NCBI GenBank assembly: GCA_948567375.1
Contig: OX419757.1
Span: forward strand, 36,146,001-36,210,000
Origin: Lunularia cruciata
Lineage: Eukaryota; Streptophyta; Marchantiopsida; Lunulariales; Lunulariaceae
Direction of reading: 5' to 3'
Length of the DNA: 64,000 nucleotides
In this document: positions 40,797 through 52,000 of the stretch, piece by piece
Position numbering within the stretch: the first letter of the stretch is position 1
Layout: each line of letters begins with the position of its first letter
Translations under genes and position numbers: made by a program
Notes under the pieces: model-generated
Seen by the model: the letters and a program-made list of their open reading frames with translations, nothing else
The model's database searches: none
What the model was told of the DNA's origin: nothing

Positions 40797-41069
40797 CTAT
40801 TGACAAGAAAGATCCTTTTGTGTCTTGAGGTAGACTAGAGTCTTGTGGTCCGTCTCTACCACAAATGCCTTCTCACCTAAATAATGCTTCCAATGCTTGG
40901 TTTCAAGGACAATGCTAGCTTTTCTTGTTTGGTGGTGTGATAGTTGCATTTTTTTGGTAGCAAATTTATGAGAGAAATATGCAATTGGGTGCCATCCATC
41001 TTGCCATTCTTGTTGTAGGACTGCTCCTATTGCTACACTTGATGCATCTATAGCCATCTCAATGGACAT
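40797..41069 (-). pseudogene. RNase H part of the chromovirus polyprotein
   Basis: The 90-codon frame contains AIDASSVAIGAVLQQ, HPIAYFSHKF and VETDHKTLVYL, which is the usual RNase H sequence of Ty3/gypsy elements. It is separated from the reverse transcriptase by stops. Confidence 0.85.
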
Positions 41070-41411
41070 TTTGGGTCATATCATTTCAAGATTGGTACAT
41101 GTAGTAATGTGTCTTTCAATCTTGAAAGGTCAATTCTTGAGTGGTTCTCCATATCCACCTCGTCCTCTTGCCCAATAGTACGGTTAGGGGTTGTGCAATC
41201 TTGGAGAAATCCTTGACAAATCAATGATAAAACCTTGTCAATCCCAAGAAAATTTGAGTTGAGTTTGATCTTTTGGAGCACTCCATTTTTTAATGACTTT
41301 TATTTTATCTATTAACACATAGATACCCTCCGCACTTACTCTATGCCCTAAGTAGTCTACTTCAAATTTGCCAAACTCGCACTTTGAGATTTTGGCATAC
41401 AATTGATTTTG

Positions 41412-42042
41412 TCATAAGATCTGGAAGACTTCTTGTAAATGTTTCTTGTGCTCTATCAGTGTCCTACTGTAGACTAAGATGTCATCAAGAAAAATAACAA
41501 CAGATTTATCCAAGTACGGATGAAATATGTCATTCATCAAACTCATGAAAGTGGTTGGAGCATTGGTGAGGCCAAACGGCATCACCAAGTACTCAAAGTG
41601 ACCATACCTTTTTGTGTATGTATTCTTCCTCAATCCTGATTTGGTCATAACCACTTTGCAAATCAAGTTTGGTGAAGTTCTTGCCCCATTGAGTTGATAA
41701 AAAAAGTCATCCATGAGAGGTAATGGATATTTGTTCTTCATTGTTTGTTGATTTAGTCCCCTATAGCCAATGCATGCGCATTGTTATGTCATTCTTCTTC
41801 ACAAACAACACAAGAGCCCCATATGGTGACATGCTAGGTTGGATAAACTCCTTCTGCAACATATCCTTGATTTGAGCCTTACACTCCTCCAACTCCTGAG
41901 GTGATAGTCGATATGGGACCTTACAAGGAGGTGTCTTCACAAGATGTATCTCAATTTTATTATATACTCTCCTTTTTGGTGGGAAACCTAAAAGTAATTC
42001 ACCCAAAAAGACATCTTGGAACTCATTGACCACATCTTTCAA
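41412..42042 (-). pseudogene. Reverse transcriptase of the chromovirus, broken
   Basis: The frame at 41,761-42,042 has the N-terminal fingers (VPYRLSPQELEECKAQI, SPYGALVLFVKK). The frame at 41,412-41,741 has KYPLPLMDD, MPFGLTNAPTTF and FLDDILVYS, the catalytic motif with Phe-Leu before the two Asp. A stop and a frame change separate them. Confidence 0.85.
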
Positions 42043-42241
42043 CTCAAGAATTTTTCCGTTGTGTTGGGCACTCTAGACTTCTCTTATTAAACCCATGGAA
42101 CATCTATATGTCTGGCCAATAGATGTGGTCTTTATGACATATAGAAGCAACTCTTGCCTTTGTGATTTTCCTTTAATCCCAAAGATCTTCCATTGACTAT
42201 TTTTCACTACTTTCTTTCTCCAATCCACTATGGGGTTGTGG

Positions 42242-42985
42242 TGTAATACTCCGAGGACAAGAGAAGAGAGAAAACATAGATTGCACACTCAAACATCCGA
42301 TGCCCCAAGGGAGCACCTTCTCTTTATTATATAGACAAAGAGGATCTCCTCCAAGGAAGCTCCACCATAGGATTAGGGACATAGATAGGTGACATGTCAG
42401 CAAGCTCCACCCTTGGATTACTGACTTGGATGGGTGACCTGTCTGGTCTAGGTCCTATCTGGTTGGTCAAACGAGCTTTGACCGGAGGGAATCTTTTAGG
42501 GAATCTTCCTGTAGGAATCTCAGAATCACATGAGTAAGGTACCATTGGAAAGCTCTCGACGAGACAAACCAGGGGGGAGGGAAGGCCAGCCTCTCCACTG
42601 TTTGGGGGGGGGGAGAATCAGCACATTTTCAAGGCCTAATTCATCCGTTTAGGCCTCCGAAATTGCCTTCAAAGATTTCAGGCATATTTTGGTTCCTACT
42701 CTATTAGTAGAAGTCCCCTTTTGGTGATACCTCTTTCTGATCTGTTTAGTCCATCATGTGTAACATCCTTCCAGATGTTACCAAACCAATTCTCACCTTT
42801 AAATCATATGTCTAGCTATTGGTTCTAAGGTTCTCAAGTCTATTTCGGTTTCTGCCCTATTAGTAGAAGTACTCTTTTGGTGATACTTCTATCTGATCTA
42901 TTTTGACCATCATGTATAACATCATTCTAGATGTTACCAAACCAAATTTCACATCTAGATCATATGGCTAACCCTTGGTATTACA
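42242..42985 (-). mobile_element. Solo LTR nested in the chromovirus
   Basis: The 744-base insert starts TGTAATACTCC and ends TTGGTATTACA on the plus strand. It is similar to the LTRs of the host element. The direct repeats TGTGG at 42,237-42,241 and 42,986-42,990 are identical and form a perfect 5-base target duplication. The inner part of the inserted element was lost, most simply by LTR-LTR recombination. Confidence 0.92.
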
Positions 42986-43112
42986 TGTGGTGCTCCATCC
43001 ACAACATACTTAAGATTGCATCATAATGAGCTAGTTATATCACTTGCCATTTGATTGCTTCTTGATACCCTCCTATAGAGAGTATTACCTTTCTAAGTAA
43101 TGACTCAATCCT

Positions 43113-43295
43113 CTATGTCTGACCATTAGGCAACTCTACTTTGTCCTTCTCTAGTTTCATCCGCAACCTTGTTGCAATAGAGCGAGACAATAAATTCTTT
43201 ATTGCCCCAAGGTCTATCAACACTCTCATTGGATTTCCTTCTAACACTCCATTTACAACAATTAATTGTGCATTTATCTTCCTCCTTCTTTGCAC
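43113..43295 (-). pseudogene. Protease part of the chromovirus
   Basis: The frame VVNGVLEGNPMRVLIDLGAI contains the retropepsin active-site region, but the usual Asp-Ser/Thr-Gly is Asp-Leu-Gly. That change would be expected to abolish catalysis. Confidence 0.7.
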
Positions 43296-43299
43296 ACTT

Positions 43300-44990
43300 G
43301 TCCACTTCCTCCCTTAGCTTTTACTCTTCTTTACCAAGCCAATAAGGCCACAAGGTACACTTACTTGCAATCTTTGTGTTCCAATGCGGTTTCTATATCT
43401 TCCTCTTCAATTTTTCTCTCCATGTGGTTCAGAAGTTGCTTGTATGGAGGCCGAGGGCCTCTAAGATGATGAGCAAGACAATTGATGGCTATGTGCCTAA
43501 TTCTACCACAATTGTAACATCATCGTTGTTCTGATCAAGCCCCTTCTCCCTATGGGACTCCTTCTCTCCTTTCTTTGACCCATCCTTGTTCTCCTTGGAG
43601 AGGTCTTGCTCCTCGGTCTCAAAACCAAATGTTGCCCAATTCTGTAGGCAATGGTCCACCAAAATGGTGTGTCCCGGCTTGATAGTTTTGCATTGGTGTT
43701 ATTGCTTCACCTCCTCCAAGAGCCCCTCCTATTCTTTGGGCACAGGCAATGGCTTCAAAAATAGTATGAGGATTTTGCACCATTACCTCTTAGCAAATCT
43801 GCTCTTTTAATCCTCTCTTGAAATTGTCAAGAGCTTTGGTTGGACTCATATTGGTTATTGCAACTTGTAGATCTAGAAGCGCCTCCCTGTACTCTTGTAA
43901 GCTATTCTTTTGCTTCAACCCCCAGAGTATGGTTCAAGCTATTTGCACAAAATACACAGATTGGAAATTCTTGAGTTTCCTTTCTTGCATGGCTATCCAA
44001 GTGACCTCTCTTCCTTCTACCAACAATGATTGTTCCCAAACGTCATACCATGTGAAGGCCTTATCGGTCAAGTACCCAAACACAAACACACTTGCAGAAT
44101 GATCAATGATCAATACTCTAAGTTGTGAATAATCAAAGGTATTGATTCATTCTTGAAATCCAATTTTCCACTACTCACATGGAATGCTGTCCCTTGTAAG
44201 GCTCAATGTTGCATGTCTTCTTCATTTGTAGTAACAATGTGGCTTGGTTGTTGATTGTAATAGGTGTCATCAACATGCATAACTCTCCAAGTAATCTGAT
44301 TGCAGGTGCTTGTTGTTGAGATGACTCTCCTTCTTGCATTACTTGATCCTTCTTGACAACATGTACTTGATTTTGCAATTCCTCCATGGTCATCTTGATT
44401 TCTCAAAACTTGTTCAACATCCCTTGCATTCCTTGCATCAACTCTTACAATTGCGGATCCATGATTCCTAGACACGATCAATGTTCACTTGCTACTTCCT
44501 ACTTCAATAGAGTGTTAGAATGATCACTCAAGAAAGTGCACAAACTATGGAGGCTACCATTGGGACCTTAGAGGCCATCACTCATTGATAATATTCCTCA
44601 CCAAAATTGAAAGCTACAAAATCCCTAAACATTGCTTTTGGTCTAACTACATAACGTATTTCTACTTGCGTGTTGAAAAGGTGAGGATTTGGTATATTCA
44701 GATCCATAACATCATAATAGAATGTAGATTGTCAAATCCCACTCTCTATTGTATATCACCATAGATAGAATCATCAGGTTTGGTGAATTCATCACTCTAT
44801 CCATAAATTCTACTCCAAAGTGATAAACTAACAATACTCTCATTTGCTCACGCTAGATGTACATAATCTTGATGTGGAATGGATTCAAGAATGGGAAGCT
44901 AGGTGTAGGAAATTTTCCTCATGGTGCATCCATCCCATCCGATCTCTAAAGCCCTTCCCAAGTCTAACAATTGCACTATGTTCTCCACCT
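43300..44990 (-). pseudogene. gag region of the chromovirus with zinc knuckle
   Basis: Several broken frames cover this part. Near 43,490-43,530 the minus strand reads CYNCGRIRHIAINC, a CCHC zinc knuckle (C-x2-C-x4-H-x4-C). The frames at 44,175-44,481 contain MTMEELQNQVHVV and EPYKGQHS, which fits the start of a gag protein. Stops make it non-functional. Confidence 0.7.
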
Positions 44991-45060
44991 CAAATTACTT
45001 AGTTTCAGTAGCTTGTGCTCTTAAAAGAAGGATGATCCACTCTCTTGGATTGAAACACTC

Positions 45061-45072
45061 GCTCTGATACCA
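45061..45072 (-). promoter_or_regulatory. Primer-binding site of the chromovirus
   Basis: TGGTATCAGAGC on the minus strand lies one base after the 5' LTR. It is the usual plant site complementary to the 3' end of initiator tRNA-Met, where minus-strand synthesis begins. Confidence 0.9.
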
Positions 45073-45073
45073 T

Positions 45074-45871
45074 TATAATACTCCAAGGACAAGAGAACTC
45101 AATTGTAACACTCCTAGGATAAGAGAACTCTTCATGAGAGAAAACACAGATTTCACACTCAATCCTCCTATGCTCCCAAGCAATACCTTCTCTTTATTAT
45201 ATAGCAAAGAGTATCTCCTCAAAACAAGCTCCACCCTTGGATCAGATACATGGATTGGTGACCTGTTAGCAAGCTCCATCCTTGGATTAGTTGTTTGGAT
45301 GGGTGACATGCCAGTCCTTGTCCTATCTAGTTGGTCAAATGGGTTTGACCAAAGTGAATCTTTAGAGAATCTTCTTGTAGGAAGCTCAGAATTGCATGGG
45401 TAAGGTACCATTGGAAAGCTCTCAACGAGATGAATCTTTGGGGGAGAGGAGGGGGGGAGGGGTGAGGAGGAAAGGAAGTCAAGCTTTTCTCCCTTGGGGG
45501 AAAGGATATTTCCATTTTCAAGGCCTAATTCATCCATTTAGGCATTGAAAAATGATTTTAAAGTTAAGGCTATTTTCAGCTTCTGCACTATTAGTAGAAG
45601 TGATCTTTTGGTGATACTTCTATCTGATCTATGTTCTCTATCATGTGTAACATCCTTCCAGATGTCACCACCCCAAGTTTCACCTTTAGATCATATGCCT
45701 AGCTATTGATTCTAAAGTTTCCAAGCATATTTCTATTTTGGTCTATTAGTAGAAGTACTCATTTGGTGATACCTCTAGCTTATCTACTTAGTCTTTCATG
45801 TGTAACATCCTTACAAATGTTACCAAACCAAATTTCATCTCTAGATCATCTTTCTAGCTATTGGTATTACA
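45074..45871 (-). repeat. 5' LTR of the chromovirus
   Basis: The LTR is 798 bases, starts TGTAATACC at 45,871 and ends GTATTATA at 45,074. The ends TGTAATAC and GTATTA(C/T)A are near-perfect inverted repeats. Many substitutions relative to the 3' LTR suggest an old insertion. Confidence 0.9.
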
Positions 45872-45876
45872 TAGAG

Positions 45877-47040
45877 GTAGTCGCTCTATTTCCATAGGAT
45901 GTAGTGAGCGTAGGGAAGAGATAATTTTATCAAAAAGACTAGCCATAAACAAAGGGTGTAGCACTTGTGTTGCTCTACTAAACTCTCCCGCCTAACCCAA
46001 TGTCCTACACCATTGTAATCGAGTGGACTATATGGCAAAACGTACCTCAAATGCGCAGCCTTAGTAGACTCCTCTTGAATGGCCGCCCAATCCCCTGCTC
46101 AGAAGCAATGAAATCTAGCAGCCACCTCTCGATGCCCCGCATATCCCACTCTAGCATAATGAAGACACCATTAAGGGAGTAAGAGGAACCATGGTAACTC
46201 GTCCAAGGGATCATGTGCCAAACAATCAAGTGGTAGGCAAAAAGCACGTCTAGCCTCATCATGGAGTGTGTAGTGTAGCTTATAACAAACATGGACATGG
46301 AAAACTAATCTCAAATAACCCTAAAATGCAACCCGCATGAGAAGCTAACCACTCCCATGACTCGATCGCTATCCTTGGAACTGTCAACAAAGGGATAGAA
46401 GAAGCGTGCGTAATCTTGAGTGTCACTGCTATCGATGTGATCGTTTGCCTCACGTGTGCATCCCAAGTGATCCAATCATAGTCCTTGTGCATCCTTCTCA
46501 CATTGGTCTTTACCCCTTGTGAGGTAAAGCATTGATGGCACCAGACATGGTGTATACCGAGCCGCTCTAGGCAGCCCCACATGGGGAGGTGTAGCCATGG
46601 CTAGCACAAGAATAACAATAATAACACATGATACTACTCTCCATACCTCCCCGTACCTACAAAACCACAACCCCTCACATAAGAAAATATAATCTATCCA
46701 AACCCTAAAAACTATAAACTCTTACAATTTTCAATTTTCAATTTTCATCTCCAAAATTTTCAAACTAAATTCTCATGGAACTAAATCATGAAAATCAAGA
46801 GATCAGAAATGAAAGTTCCATACCCATCACTCTCAATGTATAATGATCACTCTAAACCTAAAAACACCTAAAAATCTCCATAGTTCAATTCTCCATAGTC
46901 TTCAATCTAGGTAGCAATGAAACAGAAATGGAAAAACAAACAGAATCTACTATTCACTCAAGTGCTATATACTAGAGAGCACTTAGAAAATAGATATCTT
47001 TCCTCTCACATCTCTCCCTCTCCTCTCTCTCCTCTCTCGA
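45877..47040 (-). mobile_element. Non-LTR retrotransposon copy 2, 5' part
   Basis: On the minus strand this follows copy 1 from about 14,170 to 15,355, including the leader sequence GCACCTAGATTGAAGACTATGG-like and the N-terminal coding region. It ends exactly at the chromovirus target site, and the next base of the element is found at about 38,439. The N-terminal region is broken by stops here as in copy 1. Confidence 0.8.
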
Positions 47041-47045
47041 AACTG

Positions 47046-47095
47046 CAGTGTTGACAATTGCATTACTAAACAGTGTTGACAATTGCATTACTAAA
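47046..47095. repeat. 25-base tandem duplication
   Basis: CAGTGTTGACAATTGCATTA and the following five bases occur twice in a row with no change, just beyond the 5' end of the non-LTR copy. Confidence 0.85.
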
Positions 47096-47646
47096 CAGTT
47101 CACTATGCGTCACCTTCATCTAACAATGTTTCTATGATTGCGTTTATGTAATCATCCTTATAAAGTATGGAAGTCTAGCGTGGCTTTTAGCAGAAAAGAA
47201 CAGAATCGTTTTATAGATTTTGAAAGTTAGTAGATATCAGAATTACCTTAAGATCAAGGGAAAAATGATATTTACAACTGTATATCCCATGACAGTTGAC
47301 AAGATCCACTATGTACTTAGAAAAAGTTTCATTTTCCTGTACATGCGCCAATGACGAACCAAAAATTTCACAACCTGGAACTTCATGTTCGTTGTATGGC
47401 GCAAATGGTTTGGAGTCGGCACAAAGATACTTCTGCACTTCTACTTAGCTCTTCATCGATCCTGAGCTTGAATAAAACGTTCCCTTTCAACTGAGAAGGT
47501 CCCGTCTTATGAAGAAACACATCTTGTTGTTGTGGATCCAACCCGTCAGGACGCTGCATTGTGCGGAGGTACTTGTACTCTGCAGCGCAATGTGGAAAGT
47601 TTATTCGTCCCGGAAACCATCGCTGAGTTTCGCGAACTGCTTCTCT

Positions 47647-47836
47647 GTTTTGAGTCGGGATAAGTAATCCACATTCTCATGTTGAACTCCTTTCCGCACT
47701 TGTGTCGTGTATGTGATTCCTGCAACAAAAGTGCTTCTCAGTTTTGAGTCGGGATAAGAAATACGCATTCTCATGTTGAACTCCTTTCCGCCGCACTTGC
47801 ATCGTGTATGTGATTCTTGTAACAGAAGTATTCATC
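47647..47836. repeat. 94-base tandem duplication, diverged
   Basis: GTTTTGAGTCGGGATAAG starts at 47,647 and again at 47,741. The units share ATTCTCATGTTGAACTCCTT and CGTGTATGTGATTC with several substitutions and a 3-base insertion in the second copy. Confidence 0.85.
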
Positions 47837-48609
47837 TGGCGATTCTTGGAGACAAGTCTACTTTCTTTGCAGGGTATTGTAAGGTATAATGGTCTATATC
47901 TTTTTTTCATATTCTCACAAGTAGCTTCTTAAACGCATATACCATTCTCAATGTTTCTCTCCGTGGTGGCGTAGGTACGCTCAGCCTGACACAATTGACC
48001 ATTAGCATAATAACTGGACTGTTCTTTCTGGGTGAGCACTACACCCACCAGGACAGAAGAGATATCTACATATACATGAAAAGTATTATCTCAATTCTCG
48101 CCTCATTATCTCAAGCTCTCACTTCTCGTTCATGGCTACAAAAGCACTGTCCTGGTCTTTTGTCCAATTATACTCATCTAACATCTTTAGTAGCTCCCGG
48201 GCATACCAGATATGCTTCGGGCTATGGTGTATCATGTCGGCATAGCTAAATTCATATGCGCGACCTTTGTATGGAACTAAGAGAGGAAATAACAACAGTG
48301 GCCCGGTCAATCAGTGATTACATCGAAAGGACCAATCCAACAGTGTACGTAGAACATCTGGGCTGGGACGAGAAACCCACAACTAAATCAATAGGAAGGC
48401 TTGAACTGAGCAGACTAGGTTGTACAACATACGACATAAGCATCTATTGCATAGAAAGACCTACCGTCCTCGTTTCCGTTTTCAGCTTTCAGTTTATGTA
48501 AATTAGCAATGACTTTTACTACTAGTATACTGGATACTCCTACGATCCCGCCATGAACTTTCCTCCATAAAATGCACTTGCTAAAATATAAACTTAGATT
48601 CTCTTCCCT

Positions 48610-48680
48610 GATTCTGAAGGAGCTTGATGGGGTCTTCCCATCCTTCGTGTTTTCTTCGCGGTCGGCCTTTTCCAATCTGA
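48610..48680 (+). repeat. Fragment of the non-LTR element 3' tail
   Basis: The stretch has GCTTGATGGGGTCTTCCC, then ATCCTTCGTGTTTTC and CGCGGTCGGCC, matching the tail at 17,742-17,850. No coding part of the element is next to it. Confidence 0.55.
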
Positions 48681-48998
48681 AGGAGCTCGTTTGCTTTTCT
48701 CCTTCTTTGAAAACTTCTCTCCTGCGTTTTGATTGGCTTGTATTGATTGATTCTCCCACTATACATAATATACATAAGGCGTTCCATGACAAGGGGGCGT
48801 AATCAGTCACATGTGAGTAAGCTAGAGGTTGCAAGCTCGGTACTTGAATCATGCACCTACAGTATCTACCTATACTTCGTGAAGATAGTATTTGTGTGAG
48901 CATCTGTACGCCACGTTGAAAGAAATTGAGATTGATGTGATGATCTCTATGGTTAAAGATGTCTCTGTAAGCCGCAAGATGGCGACCGCGTGTAATAA

Positions 48999-49068
48999 CA
49001 AGGGATGGCAAACCCATCAAGCCGTACAAGGAAAAGACACAGGGGCAAAATGGGGCCAAGTCTCATTT
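48999..49068 (-). repeat. Fragment of the non-LTR element 3' tail, opposite orientation
   Basis: On the minus strand it reads GAGACTTGGCCCCATTTTGC, then TTGTACGGCTTGATGGG. It is the second tail fragment within 400 bases and faces the first. Confidence 0.5.
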
Positions 49069-52000
49069 TTAAATGTGCGACTCCTTTCCTCTCTATCGTT
49101 GGAGACCTCTTCTCTTGGCGTCGACCGGTGATCGGACAGAATTATCGTGTATTTATGTCCCTTTTATTGTCATTTGCACTGGGGAAATTAAAGAAGATAT
49201 CTACAACACTTTAGACAAAGGAGTCTTGTTACATATGCAATATAAGAAACGTGTAAGGATACCATTCAACATGGACAGGTTAGTGTTCTTATATGCTCAT
49301 ACTGCACGTCCACTCCATGAACTGCAATACTTTCTATGCCTAAACTTTGCTCTTGTTTCAAACTAGCCGTTTCTCCCTCCTACTGCAGAGTACAACATTC
49401 TAATTCTACTGTCAAGAGGAAGCAGCGGAGGTGCAGTGTTCCATCGCCTCCCAGAATTTTCATAAATATCCATAAGTTTCGCAAATTAGCGGAATATGAT
49501 AAACTAGCGCTGTTCTTATTGTGATCGACGAAGGATGGTTGGAAAGATTAATCACGTCAGGAAAGATCCTTTACACCCTGCAGCATGTGCAAGGTACGGT
49601 GGAGTTGATGTTATGAGGCGCAGTTTGTCGTTTCTGTAGACTGCTCACATGTCCTTGTGCCGGTCCCGTAAACGGCGCGTGCTGCCTAGGCCTAGGGTGA
49701 CGGCACCGCGCCGAGCACCTCCTCGTGGCACACGCAGAGATGCGTTATAAATCGCAGACGCAAAGGGCTGAAAATTTAAGTGTCGACGCTATTTGTTGCT
49801 TATCTAAATCCTTTAGCCGTGAGATAAATGCGATATATCCTTTTGATATCTGAAGGGCAATTTGAGTTCACAACGTTTGGTCTCTAGATTCTTTCATGCC
49901 TCTGTTTCCTTGGGCTGGGATTTTCTGCTCCAACGAAATCTTTCTGGAACCTCTTCAGAGGTCGTAATTGATAGTGCATTTGCCCGTCTTTACTGTGGTG
50001 TGTAATGATGCTACAATTCTATGCTTTCATTCTAAGCTCACATAATGCTTAGAGAAACATTACAGTGAAGGTTATATTGCCCTGCTTTTTGAAGGGTAAT
50101 ATCTTACACTATAACGTCAAGGTGCTATAGATGAGGCAGTAGACAAATAGAACCTATTTTGTTTGTTCCGAATCTTAGATTAGTTTAGAACCAGATTGGC
50201 AGGAAGCGCTTTCTTGCGATATACTGCCATCAAGCACACAAGCAACAAGCACAGAATATCATTTTGGCTGTGAACATCTTTTGCTGGTCATTAAAATATC
50301 CGACAATGTAATATGGTTTTCCGCACGGACAGACGTAGTGCTGCATGATTATCTGCCCTTTCCTTGATGGTATGGGTACTCACATGAAAATTATTTAGAT
50401 TATATAGGCTTTCTTGATTATGATAGAGGTTACATTAAGTTCTCTCTGGGTCAGGCTGACCATATGAGCAAGATGACTTTGTTGGATTGCTTTGTGCTGA
50501 AGATAGGGTAGATGCCTTGGCTGCTTATATACTTGCATCAACACAGGATACGGCAGACTGGTGTTACTGGTTGGTTTTAGGGAATCGCCAACAGCCCCAA
50601 TAAAATACCCCGAAGGAAAAGGAGAAATGGAATACAGGCGCACCCAAAAAGCGCAAATGAAAAGGAAGAGCCCCTTGGTTGGTTACCCCTCAGAATGAAC
50701 ACGCAGAAGGATTGTTTGAGTTACATCAATTGTTTCCACAGATGGCATACATCAAAACTGTTGCAAATCAAGATTTACAAGGGAACATGACCTTCACTAT
50801 TTCTCAAGTTGACCAGAACTGGATTACCGTGTGAAGCAATATAAGAATCAAAGATACTTTCACCTGACCCACCTTAGCAGCCATTGCTCCGTGGGTAGAA
50901 TCTGTTTCGAAGAGAGTAAACTATTGTACGACACAATCCAGCTATTCCAGGTTATCTTTTTCGTACTAGGAACTAAATTCAAACACACTGACCAGTACAG
51001 TATATTCTTTGAAAATCTTCTTGTCATATGTTATAGCCTTCCAAGATATCAGTTGTGGAACAATCACGAGGTGGCGTGGACGCTACCGTGAAAGGTCACG
51101 AGTCATCTCAATTTGTGCGTCCTGCCATCTCATCCAATAGACATATGCACGAATGTTAATCGGGGTAGCAATCTTTCCTACAGATCAACCGGTGTTTCAC
51201 GCTTGGTTGGTGAATAAAGTAGATAAGAACTTCAGAGTGTGGACCGTCTTGTGTATGCAGGAAGACAGAGATACTTCTGTTGTAACTCCTTAACTTATCT
51301 ACTTGCACATTGATCTAGTAATCGTAGTCTTATTTGCAAGATCATCTTGTTTTCCTCGTCAAAGGTGACTATGTCAATCCTACTAGTGGTGTTTCCTATC
51401 GATTATGAAAACCAAGTACAGTTGGCAAAGAAGGAGCTCATAATAAGTTCACTCTAGATCTGTTCTAACCTTGAATCCATCCTCTCGCTGAAAAGGTTCA
51501 ATCCCAATTCATCCCCTATTAACAGGAAATTGTCTCCGTGTTCATACATGTCAACGTCAGTTGAAGATAGATTGCAGGGCGTCGTTCAACTTCACGGTTA
51601 TCCATTAACGACATTATAAGTACACGAATCTAGGGAGTCAGACGTAAACTACTTACAGAATCACCTCATTACTGCATTCTAAGATATTGTTGCAGCAGCA
51701 ATCAGAGAACGCCAAACTCGATTACACAATTAACATATACAGAGGAGATTCTGAAAGGGAACTTGTGAAACTAATCCATCAATGTTATGAATTAGTATTC
51801 TAGACGGCGGTGCGTACATCTTACTTAATACTAAAGAGGCGCCGTTTACGATCAAGGAGAACGACATCTCTTCAACATAGCCATCAATCTCCATTCTGAT
51901 ATTCGAGTCAATCAGCTGAATGATTGGATTGTGATCGAAGGATCTAGCGGTCTAAATGGGAATTGAATATTGACAATGGCATGCATCTCTGCGGCAGCTT

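Larger units (their letters stand above)
38445..45871 (-). mobile_element. Full-length Ty3/gypsy chromovirus
   Basis: The 7.4-kb element is flanked by LTRs and by TAGTG (38,440-38,444) and TAGAG (45,872-45,876), a 5-base target duplication with one difference. The order on the minus strand is 5' LTR, primer-binding site, gag with a zinc knuckle, protease, reverse transcriptase, RNase H, integrase and chromodomain, then 3' LTR. Stops and frameshifts make it inactive. A solo LTR of the same family is inserted between the protease and the reverse transcriptase. It is itself inserted in a non-LTR element. Confidence 0.92.

Noticed and set aside
47647-47836. CRISPR-like direct repeat
   Set aside because: There are only two diverged 94-base units with no spacers, in a plant nuclear context, so it is a simple tandem duplication.
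48415-49059. 214-codon minus-strand open frame
   Set aside because: It runs through non-LTR tail fragments in both orientations and shows no protein family features.
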